Positions 8,544 to 19,754 of a DNA stretch of 60,000 nt are shown here, piece by piece. The DNA comes from Hydractinia symbiolongicarpus (Eukaryota; Cnidaria; Hydrozoa; Anthoathecata; Hydractiniidae). Under the pieces are notes generated by a model, which saw only the letters and a list, made by a program, of their open reading frames with translations, did not search any database and was not told the origin of the DNA. Position numbers and translations under genes: made by a program. Location: positions 10,873,501-10,933,500 of the forward strand of contig NC_079886.1 in NCBI RefSeq assembly GCF_029227915.1, given 5' to 3'. Every line of letters starts with the position of its first letter. The stretch's first letter is position 1.

Positions 8544-11500
8544 CTACATGAAACATACTGGACCCAACTCTAGTCCAAACTGCGACTTGGCATCACTGTT
8601 GTACCACGGTGCCATATCGACAATAGGAAGTCTAATAAACTTCTTGCTACTGAAGCGAAGTACTGTTTCCTTCCATGCTGACGAGAGGAAAGCACAATCG
8701 TCCTTTAGGACTTCGGGAGAGAATTTAGACTCATCATCGTTAGCGTCCTTTGGAATGTATTTAAATTCTTGTTCGTCAGTACCTTTAAATTTTAAGGATT
8801 TCTTGTAGTTGTTGTTCTGTCGATCAAACCACGCAATCGACTTCTGGCAATGGATGGTGACGTTTTGGAAGGCTTCTTTACTTAAGTATCCGAGGTAAGT
8901 AAGTTGAGATAATTCTGCTGAATAAGCAAGCTAAAAAACAAAGTTATAACCATTTTTTAAAAGTGTTGCATTTTTAAAACATTAAAAGAATGGTTTATAT
9001 CTGAATGTCTAAATTGCAGCTAAAAAAAATCAATCATTCTTATTCGCCTATATTTGGTTTTTATTGCATTTATGTATATATTGCAACGAAGAGAAAAACT
9101 ATATTCGAATCTTACTAAACTTAAATTGAGATTCAGGATGGTGTAAAGATGTTTTTAATTTTTAACAAAAAGTCAAACTTACGTTCTCGGTCCTAAAATA
9201 TGTAGCTTACCTTTCCAAGCTCATGATCCTCGTCGAACCACTTTTGCGCTTTTGTTAACAGTTTACTTCCCCAGCTTGCCTTTTCGATAGTCTAAATTAA
9301 TAACGTAAAACAATAAGTATTAATAAGAATAATGATATAAATTAAAAGCAATTAATCTAGAATCTCATGCGTCATTGAGTGCTCCTCTATTATTCGAACT
9401 AATAATGAAAATAAACGTTTCTTTTATTTTTTTATAAGAACACTCAACTTTAAGGGAGCCTTTAAATGTTCTAAAGTTTTCCAATTTCAAGCATGTTTTT
9501 AATTTTCTCTTATTTTTGAAGTTTAAATGTTCACCTTAGTTATTCGTGTGATTAAAAAATATTTAAATATCCTTAAGCATGAAAGCAAATGGTACGCACC
9601 ATTTTGTTTTGTGGATAGACACATGTTGTTACCATATCCTCCTCATCGGTTATGTTAAAGTTGCAATGAACTCTGATCTTATCTTCTTTGCATCCCTTGT
9701 TAGGATCGATCCAATACATGCCAGATTTGAATGTTGGATGGAAGGCATGAATGTCTTTGCAGGTGCGTGCCGGATACGACTCAGATCCGTCCGGTTTTTC
9801 TAATTTTGCAACTTCAGATTTTAACTTTTGTACTTTCTCAGCAAATTTTTTTTCAAGATGATCAAGATCTTTATCGGTAGGATTTGTTTTCTTCGTGTCG
9901 CTTGAGTAATATTTATATACTTGGAAAAAAGGATTGATATTTGGTGTAGGTTCTTCTGGGTTTGGTCCTGGTTCTTCAGGACCTGTCTCCTCATCTGGTC
10001 CTTTCGTTTCTCCTTCTGCCAATCCACCTCCCAACCACGGTGGAAGCACTGCAGGTCCAGTGAGACCCGGTGGCCCAGGAGGTCCAGGTGGACCTTGCCG
10101 TCCATCTTTTCCACTGTAACCCTTTGGTCCTGGATCACCAGTTGGTCCTTTAACTCCAGGTGGTCCCATTGGCCCTGAAACTCCAGCTGGCCCATTCGGT
10201 CCTGTTGGACCTTGTCTTCCTTTAGGGCCAAGATCCCCTTGTTCTCCCATATACCCAGGCAATCCTCTGGTTCCTTTTGAGCCTCTTGGACCTTTTTTTC
10301 CTTTAAATCCCATAAAGCCAATATCACCTTTTTCTCCTCTCTTGCCAGTATCCCCACGATCACCATTAGCCCCCAAAGGACCTGGTAGTCCAGCCTCCCC
10401 CTTGCTTCCATCGTCTCCTTTGTCTCCATCTGCTCCTGATGCTCCAGTTGACCCCCTATCTCCACGTGCACCTGGTGGGCCATCGGGGCCTGTTTGTCCC
10501 TTGTCACCTTTCTTGCCTTTTAGACCCGCTGATCCACGTTCACCTTTATCGCCTCTTAGTCCAGTTAAACCAGGACTTCCATTTCGTCCTGGAATACCGT
10601 CAGCCCCGTCAGAACCGGATTCACCCTGTGCTCCCTGTGGTCCTTGTGGACCTTCATCACCAGGTTCTCCATCAACTCCATTTTTACCATCAGCACCTTT
10701 CTCCCCCGTTGGTCCTCTTTGTCCTCTTCGTCCTGGAACGCCTGGCGCACCAGAACCTCCAACAAATCCGGCTAGACCCTGCTTTCCTCTTGGTCCTGGG
10801 TTCCCTTGCACACCACGACTTCCATCTTTTCCAGAACGTCCGTCCAGACCATTCGATCCATCGGGTCCTGGTCGACCATTAGTACCTGGGCGACCATCAG
10901 GTCCACTTCGTCCTTTGTCTCCTTTGGGTCCTGGTTTTCCAACAGCCCCTGGTGGTCCTGAAGGACCTTGTTCGCCTAAAAGACCTACAGGTCCAGGAAC
11001 GCCAGTATTACCGGGTAAACCGGGTATTCCCTACATTTAAGAAATAAAAGATTTGTTGAAATATATAGGAATAAATTTGAATGAGCTAATTCTTTTGATT
11101 TTACACTTGCCTGTCTTCCAGATTGACCTCTTAAGCCTTTTGGTCCTCGAGGCCCTTTTACTCCATTATCTCCTACTCTTCCAGCACTTCCTGTTTTGCC
11201 ACGTTTTCCTCTGTTACCTTTTAAACCTTTAGCACCAACATCTCCAGGTGCTCCTGATATCCCAGGACTTCCCTAAATTAAGCAATCAAACATATCATCC
11301 AAAAAAATGATTGATTTAAATCCAGTAATTTAGGAACGCTGGCTGAAGGCTGACTTACCATACCACCTCGTTGTCCGGGTTGTCCAGGTTCTCCTCCAAG
11401 TCCGGCTGGACCCTAAAAAAAGAACAACTTCTTTAATTAACGTATTGCTTTTGGAAAAATTAATAGACAGTTGATTTGATGACAATGCTTTTATGTTAGT

Positions 11501-14500
11501 ACTGTAAACATGAAGTCTAAAGTTAAGCACTTTTAATAACTTACTGGTGCTCCAGAGGCTCCTGGTTTGCCATCATCTCCAGGTATTCCAGAGTCTCCAC
11601 GTTGTCCGGGATTACCCCTAGGGCCTACAGGACCACGAGGTCCCATTGATCCTCTTAAACCTGGTTGACCATCTCTTCCTCGATCTCCGGGTTCTCCCAC
11701 TTCTCCTTGATCTCCTTGGGCTCCAGGAGCTCCTTGTTCTCCAGATACTCCAGGTCTTCCAACTGCTCCAGGGGATCCAACCTCACCTGGCGTACCAGGA
11801 TCACCTTGAGAACCTTTTTGGCCAGGTTGACCAGCAGGTCCCTTTCGTCCAGAAATTCCAGGCGATCCAGGAGCACCAGGATTTCCTTGCTCTCCCGGGA
11901 ATCCACGTTCACCAGGTCTTCCAGGTAAACCATCATTTCCTCTCTCACCTGGGTTACCCTAAACAAAATTTAACTTGCTTTTAATATGTTTCTGTTTTAT
12001 ATGTATAACCTGCGGAGTGGGCATGATAGCAAAGTTTCTTACAGCTTTTCCACGTCTTCCTTGCCTTCCTCGTGGTCCTGCTGCTCCTTGCGGACCAGTT
12101 AAACCAGCTGCACCACGTGCACCTTGATCTCCAGGATCCCCTTGGTCTCCTTTTCTCCCTCTTGGTCCAGGTAATCCTTGGTCACCGTTAGGTCCTACTT
12201 CTCCTTGCTCTCCAGGGGTACCATCAAATCCGGGATCCCCTTGACGCCCTTTTGCACCCTTGTCACCTCTTTCACCAGCTAAGCCTTGTCTGCCAGGAAT
12301 ACCTCGAGGCCCAGACTGGCCAGGTGATCCAGGTATTCCATCTTTTCCGGGTTGACCCTAAATATCAATTTAAAAATGGTAAAAACGTGGTACTTTTACT
12401 GTTGAAATTTCATCATAAACGTATTAATAAACAGCACATACTCTTTCCCCATTTTTTCCGTCGGGACCAGCTAAACCAGGGTCTCCAGGTGGACCACGAG
12501 GACCAGGAATACCACGTTGACCAGTTCTACCAGTTTCACCCTATATGATAGGTACATATCTCTATAAAAAGGTTTTAAAACAGTTGCAGATAAAGGAAGT
12601 TAATAATGACTTACACGAGTTCCTTTTTCTCCAAATTTTCCCCTGAAACCTCTTGGTCCCACATGACCTTTAATCCCAGGAAATCCTGGCAGTCCTGGAG
12701 AACCTGGCATACCAGAGGTTCCCCTTTGACCAGGATTACCTGGTGGACCTGCTGGTCCCGGTCTACCATCAACTCCGCTTTCTCCAGGGGGTCCAGATAT
12801 ACCAGGTTGTCCTGCTAACCCTCTTGGTCCTTTATCTCCTCGCTCTCCAACAGATCCTTGTAAACCCGGACCTCCTTGTTCTCCTTGTTGTCCTCTTAAA
12901 CCTCTCTGTCCAGGTTTACCATTTTCTCCACGTGGACCTGCTGGTCCAGATGATCCAGGCATACCAGGTGGTCCAGGTTGACCACGCCCACCAGCAGCAC
13001 CGTCGCCCCCGTCCTGGCCAGTAGGACCTGTCGGCCCACGATCTCCAGAGGCACCCCGTGCACCTTGATAACCAGGCTCACCCTAATTTAAATTGAAATT
13101 TTCCATTTATATCATTTCGCAAATAAAAAAAATTGGATTTGTTTTATGTCCAATACTTACTCTTTTTCCAGGTTGCCCAGTTGGCCCGCTCGGTCCAGTA
13201 GCTCCGCTCTCTCCGGGTGGTCCAGCAACACCAGGCGGTCCATCAGGACCTCTCGGTCCTCTAGGTCCCTTATTTCCTTCTGGCCCAGCGTCTCCAAGAG
13301 GACCCATTGGCCCCTCTTGTCCGTCAGGTCCTGCAAAACCAACTGTCCCGTTTGGACCTCTTGACCCCGGTTCACCTTTTGTTCCTGGTAGGCCAGAATC
13401 ACCCTCTTCTCCATTTCGTCCTGCATCACCTTTCGCGCCTTTATTACCTATCTCTCCTGATTCTCCTTTGGATCCTTTAGCACCACGTTGTCCAGAAGGT
13501 CCTGGAAGGCCCTAATGAATTTAAAGAAGATAAGATGCCGGGATAAAAAACCTTCATTATTCAGTAAAGAAAGGTTTGTAATTATACTTACAGGAAGACC
13601 AGTAGCTCCACTTGGTCCAACACTTCCGGTTTCGCCTTTGGGTCCCTTAAATCAGAAATTGTAAGCGTTTATTAAATGTTTAAAACATATCCGGTGCTGG
13701 CACAAAAATATGCCAATTAGAACTCACATTAACTCCATCTTTTCCGGCAGTTCCTTTTGGACCAACCACTCCAGGTTCACCCTGAAAGTGATATAAAAAA
13801 CAGACATGAAATTGGATACAAAGGTTGCCAACACGCAATTACAATCACTTATCGTTTTTAATTTGTGCAGAATTGTCTAATGAGACTACTACTATTAAAT
13901 AAAATCATAAATAAGAAATACTGCGTACCCTTGGTCCAGAATCGCCAGGACTTCCAGGTTCGCCAGTTTCACCAATGTATCCCTAAACAATAAAACATAT
14001 TGATGAACAAGCTGCTTAGATTATGCCGTTTATGATTTTGATGTATTTTCCCATTTTCACGGCTCATGGCGATTTTTATAAATGTTTTTTAAAAATTACA
14101 GTATACTTCAAAGTTGAAAAATGCTGTTTTAGGGGTCTGAGAGCATTTTAAAAATTAAAAATCATCTTCGTCGCCTAACTACAGTTGTGCCCACACACAT
14201 ACACAAACAGCAAAAAAATTACACCTTAGGTCTTAAAAGTTATACCTTAGGTCCTGTTCTTCCTGGCGGACCGATTGGTCCGTTTGGTCCAGGTGGTCCA
14301 TATACAACAACGATAGCCTAAAAAGAACTAGTTTAATGATTACTCATTCTTGAAATTCCTTCTTTTTTCCATGAATTGCAGAAGAGATTAAGTTCAACAT
14401 ACAGTCTGATTTCCTCCTGGACGACCTGGTGGTCCTGGGGGTCCTTGTGGTCCTTCATCCCCTTCGTCACCTTCAAATCCTTCTTCTCCCTAAGTGAAAA

Positions 14501-17215
14501 GCCTGAATATACAATCAACCCAAGTAAAAATAGGTAAGAACTTGCTCACTTCTTTTTTAAAGTCGACTTTGAATAGAGACTTTGAAAAAGATCATACCTC
14601 GGGTCCTTGAGGTCCTACTCCTCCGTTTGCTCCAGCTGTTCCGTCATCACCCTAAAAACAACATCCGTTTTAACATCCTTGAAGAACTTGTCTACTGAAG
14701 TGATTTGTAAAATTAAGGGGAGATTTTTTACTTACTGGTGGTCCACGACCTCCTTTTACTCCCTTTTCACCTTTTTGTGCCTGCAAAAATAGTACTTCTT
14801 TTAAAAAAATGAACACTTGCTATAACATGATAGTGTACGTGGAAAGTTTTTTAAACAAAGTACAACAAACCTCTGCAGGTGAGATAACAGCAACATCCCC
14901 AAGTTGAAGGAGAACAATAATATAAAAGAGAAATGCAAGAATCAATAAGAACAGAGAACGGCATTAAAATGTACCAACCTCAACCTCGATAAGTGTAAAG
15001 AAAGAGATAAGAGCCCTGGGATCGAGGTTGAAAAGATAACTTATATCTTATAAGTATTCCTGTCCAAAAAAAGACTGTTAATTATCAATTATTTATGCTA
15101 CGAAGTTGCAATGCAAATCGGTCTTGTAGATTTTTCCATGGGTTAACGGCTCTCTTAATTTTTGTTGCCACAAATGCCACAAACTAGTTTTATGTTCGCC
15201 TCTTCCTTAATACCCACGTTTTACTTAAAATGGCTTCGAAATTACTATTTTCTGCTAATAATGTACGATGAACAAATGCATTTTTTTGTATTTCCTTGCT
15301 TTTAAACTTAATAATGATCTTTAATTTAAAAAAAACAACAAATCGTTACATTAAAAAAGTTTCATTTGACCAAAAAACTTTTCTCAATATTTGAAATTCA
15401 ACATCAACAGGAATTTCAAGTTTAAAAAACTTTTCCGGATAAGTTTATATCAAACATATGTATATAAGCATCACCTAATAATAATTAGCGCTTTTTTATC
15501 TAGAGAAGGGCAGCCAGCCTTTTCTAGATAGAAAAGCCTAATTAGCGCTGGCGAAGCTGAGGAATATCATTTTGTTGTTTGTGATTTTTGTGACTTACAC
15601 AAAATTTGTTATCAGCGATGGGAAAGTTTATAAAGGCTTGTGTAATTTATTCTAACGCCGTGGATGAAGAGCGGCAAAATAAACAATTATTCTATGGCGA
15701 CACAGTTGTCTCACTTTATCTTTTAAGAAATAGCAATGCAATAATATTGTTTTTACTTTGTTAAAGTCAAGTGTTTGAAAGAAGATCGCTGTTTATGTTA
15801 AGAAAGATGTTTATTTATTTACTGAGCATGTTGAGAATTTACTTAAGTATAATATCACTGTTGCTGTGAAAATTCTAAGTTTGCTCAATTTTTTTTTGCA
15901 AGTTTACTGTATGTTCAAATTAAAAATAGTTTTAAAAATTTGTAAATTAAAAAAGGAATAAAAAGACTCAGAGTTGTGTTTCACGATTATTCTTTTTTCT
16001 TCTCTAAATTTGTCCTTTTTATCGACCAAATTTTACACAACTTTTAGTGAGTTTTAGAATTCTCTTTCTTTTATATCACTAAATAAATATGTGAACTTTA
16101 GAATATTCAACATTTGTACCCCCTATTTTGGGGGCATTTTTGGTCTTAGTGAACTAAATAAGCTAAAGTTTGCGTAGTCATAGAATAAAGTCGGTAACAC
16201 GGTGGTTGGTGAAAAAAAACAAAATATTAGCCAACACATTTTCACTCACATCGAAATTTTTACCTCTCGTCTAAAATAACCCGCTCAAAAGGATTTCTAC
16301 TTTTTCGTGTAAGTCAATAAATTTGAAAGAGCGCTCAATTTCGTACCTTCTTTAAATCATGAATCGTGCGTAAATTTTCACCGGAAGTGAACGTAGATAA
16401 ATCAACCAATGTCAGATTATTTTATTTTTTTAAGAAGTGTGCAAATATCATTTTATATTTGTTTATGTTTTTTTAAAATTATCAAAACAATATCCGTGGT
16501 CTCACTCATGATAGAATACTTCACTCTAACAGTTGTCATATGTACTTTGTCAGTGTCAATGCATGGCGTTGTCTAGTGTTAACTGTGAAATTTTTTTTTC
16601 GGGTTCTCTACTGTATCTTAAAACTTTAAAAATAAAAAATAAAAATACGTAGAAAAATGTCCAAGAGGGTCTAAAGGCAAAAACCATACCGTTTTTAGGG
16701 GCGTGGGGGATGAATACATGTATAAGTGAGTTCATCAGATATCTCTTTCCATTGGTGTTGCACTTGTTTGCTTTTCGTGTTTTTTAGTCAGAATAATAAT
16801 TCGCAGCAGCTTTTTTAAAATTTTAGTTCAGTGCTTATGTAATTCTAATTCAGTTTAACGACACTATAATTTCGAAGCTCAGTACCTCTTAAACACTAAA
16901 ATGTGCTGGCGTTTATCATGATCCCTATAATTTTTCTAAACTTTTTTAAATGAAGTTATATTTATTATAATCATTATAAAAGTTTACATTTGATTTTATG
17001 AAATGGATAGTACCTGAAATGGTAGCAATAAATGAAATAGATACAATAAGTATACACAGAAACAACAATTACGAAAATTGAGTAAACCGTCTGAGAAATG
17101 CTTTCTAACAATAAATTTTGAAAAGACACTCACCTCCAGGCGCTGTTATCTGAGATTTTGCGAGTCCAATGAACAAAGCTAGCAATAGCAAGGTCGAAAC
17201 CCTTATTTTCGCCAT
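8544..17215 (-). CDS. Fibrillar collagen (procollagen alpha chain), 18 exons placed
   Basis: Encodes an extracellular-matrix collagen chain. Exons (high to low): 17134-17215, 14736-14780, 14598-14651, 14403-14489, 14246-14317, 13929-13982, 13728-13781, 13592-13645, 13161-13511, 12615-13082, 12442-12540, 12043-12357, 11545-11958, 11359-11412, 11111-11272, 9600-11030, 9211-9291, 8544-8930. The first encodes a signal peptide ([21 protein letters not shown]). Helix exons are phase 0, mostly begin with Gly, and many are 54 bp, the ancestral fibrillar unit. A 19-triplet minor helix and a non-helical QTAIVVVY break precede a main helix of about 1,020 residues (vertebrate type I has 1,014). The C-terminal COLFI domain has the Ca-site [10 protein letters not shown], an NVT glycosylation site, and ends GPVCFM. 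Exon 1 ends in phase 1 but exon 2 starts in phase 0, so one small connecting exon (2 bases modulo 3) or another start is unplaced. The intron after exon 11111-11272 has a GC donor. Confidence 0.92.
14981..15030. repeat. Short inverted-repeat unit in collagen intron 1
   Basis: CAACCTCGAT on the left and ATCGAGGTTG on the right bracket about 30 bases, with CCCTGGG near the right arm. The ends resemble those of the MITEs at 4279-4394 and 56716-56812. This could be a short derivative of the same family; no target duplication is seen. Confidence 0.4.
15483..15549. repeat. Hairpin flanked by 10-bp direct repeats in collagen intron 1
   Basis: AATTAGCGCT occurs at 15483-15492 and 15540-15549. The 47 bases between them fold into a hairpin (TTTTTATCTAGAGAAGG with CCTTTTCTAGATAGAAAAG). 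A short foldback bordered by direct repeats looks like a tiny insertion with its target duplication. Confidence 0.5.
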
Positions 17216-19754
17216 CCTCCGCCGTGTTCCACTTTAGGAACCGGGTGCCGAATCGACGAACTAAGGATCTCTGAACGTCGCGTTAGCTATAGAGATATGG
17301 ATCGTTTGATCTTCGCTAACCGTTTGGTTGTATTTTCCTTTTTCGTGTTTAACTCCCAATTATTTTAAGACTTGTAATTGTTACGTCACAAAAGGGACTG
17401 TGGTCTGAATGTATCTATATTGACAATAAACTCTAGCCTGACTGAGCAATGGTTCAGCGGAAATAATACTTACAGACGGGGGTTAAATACTGATTTTAAA
17501 TGCTTTTTAAAAATTACCAAATTATTAAATTACATCTAGTTGTCTTAAAAGTGCAAAGCAAGCTAAATTAAAATACAAATATAAATTTACAATAATTAAG
17601 ATAAAAGGATGAAACTAGTGTAATTTATATAAACAGTATAATTTTACACATTTTTGTACCTACCCCCGTCTTGTGAACAGGGACACAAACAAAATCAACA
17701 AAGTAAAATTTATGCAAAACTTCTAGATTTTGTCAAGTGAAAACAAAGGGCACAGTTTTTTAAAGTGTTTAAGTTTAAGTGTAAAAACAATGAATCTGCC
17801 ATCTTGAATTTGATCTTTCAAAATATGAACTCATTAAAAACACAATGATGCACGCCATGAACAATGACATTATTGATTGTTCACAGAAGCAAGCATTGTC
17901 TATCAATGGAGTGTACAAACAGCTATTGAAACAGTGACAAAACTTCCTTCGTTCTGTTTATTGTTGTGTAAGTTAAGCTATTGTATTTCCGGTGCAAAAT
18001 TTTATCTCTCTGAATTTGTTTTTAAAATTTGTAAAAACTGCCATGCTGTTTGCGCATCCCGCGCATAGATGTTCTTTCACTTAAATTAACTTTTAGTTTG
18101 TTTTTACATGAAAGCAGGCAATTAATGTTTGCTTCAATAAATTTGTTATTTTCGTATATTTTAGGCGTTATTTCCGGCATGATGATGTAAACCTATTAAA
18201 ATTTCAAAAGGGAGGCAACAAGTTTGTTTACTATTTTAATCCAAACGCAAATAAAAAGTTTTATACCGTACAGCAACCTCTTCCCCAAGGCTCTTTACGC
18301 TATGACATTCCGGCAGAACGGATCACGGAACGGAGGCCTTTCATATTTAAATGTTTATGTCTGTTTTTTCGATTAAGCAGTTCGCTATTTTTCATTCACG
18401 TAGAAGAAATTTAACCATAAACATTTATTTAAATTTATTTATACCATAAACATTCTTTTTATTTTTACTTTTACGGTAACAAACACACGTTTATAGCATG
18501 TTTAATATTCTGTAATAATTTCAAATAATAATAAAAGTTCAAGGACATGTTATTTATACCTGGTGTATCTTGTGTTTTTATACTAGTACGGTGACACACC
18601 GGTGCGACCGCAAAGACAACTTTTTCTCTGTTTAAAAAAGGCTAATCTAATGTGTCAAATCAATAGCAACCACAGCACGTGGTTGGACCTGCTTCACTGT
18701 GTTACTTTCGCCGATACAGACTAGCCACCGCCACTCGTTTCTGTACCGACATGTATGTATTTTGAAATAGTCATCTCAAAACATACATGTTCGAGTTAGT
18801 GAAAATGATTTCACCTATCCAAAGAGTACCGTTGTTTTTGCATCAAAGCTGCGTACCATAGTTCAACTCCATACAAAAACCCCGGGGGAAATATCGCGTC
18901 CTAACCGACTAATGACGGACCGCCGTCAGGCTATTATGTTTCCTAAAAGCGCTTATCTATCTTAAAAGTGAAAATTTTCAAATATCGTTGTTTCAAGGGG
19001 CTTTGCCATGCTTATCATATCGCCTTCCAATGTCAGATAAAAAAGCCCTGGAAACGAAGGTATTCTTTTTTCCGGGGCTGTAATTCTGTAAATTTTTATT
19101 TTGTGTATTGTGGTCACGTTGTTTCTAAAAGACTTGGTTGCGCAAAAATCAAACTGTCCACACCATAGAGGTGTCCGCTTCAAAGCATGTCAGCTTAAGG
19201 GAGGTTCCACTGTGTATCAAGAGTTCAAAAACAACAGTTGCCCAGAAAAGAGATTTGGGAAATGATTACAAGTACCAATTATGAATGAACAAAATAAAAA
19301 TTGCATTCTACTTCCGTTAGTTCTCCAACAAGAAAAGGTATTTAACTGATACAATAAATAAAATATACTCCGTTATAAGAGACCTACACATCGCATCATC
19401 AATATAAAAATAAAAACTTCTCATGAAGAAAAAAACAACATAATCTAATTTAAGAAATTATTGTTCAATACAAAGCTGTCAATGGCGGCACATGTGATGT
19501 GTTGTGGAGAAATACTTTTTCAAGTCTAAAACCCATAAAAGAAAACGCACGTTTAACTGAAATGAAAAAAGGGTATTGAATTTAGCTGTCTTTAAAACGA
19601 TGACAAACAAACGCCATCTTGCAAAATGACAGCTTCTCATAATGTGCAAACACAAAACAACAACAAAAATTCATATCTCAAAACAAAAAAATATTACAAT
19701 ATATCTTTCAACACCCTTGTTAAAAATCAATAAATATTGCTTATGGAAGACCCT
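17216..19754. other. Intergenic region with the collagen 5' UTR/promoter
   Basis: The first 100-200 bases hold the collagen 5' UTR and promoter on the minus strand; no TATA box is evident. A 15-bp inverted repeat with a two-base bulge (ACATGTATG...CATACATGT) is at 18749-18790. No supported gene; open frames at 17877-18068 and 18962-19183 show no domain. Confidence 0.5.

Noticed and set aside
10342-11040. 232-codon proline-rich open frame on the plus strand, and several others at 9.6-13.5 kb
   Set aside because: They are antisense or out-of-frame readings of the collagen Gly-X-Y repeats; the minus-strand frame has splice sites, the signal peptide and the COLFI domain.
14881-14960. Second signal-peptide-like exon of the collagen gene
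   Set aside because: The hydrophobic frame has a stop just upstream, no in-frame ATG and no usable acceptor; noted as unresolved rather than annotated.
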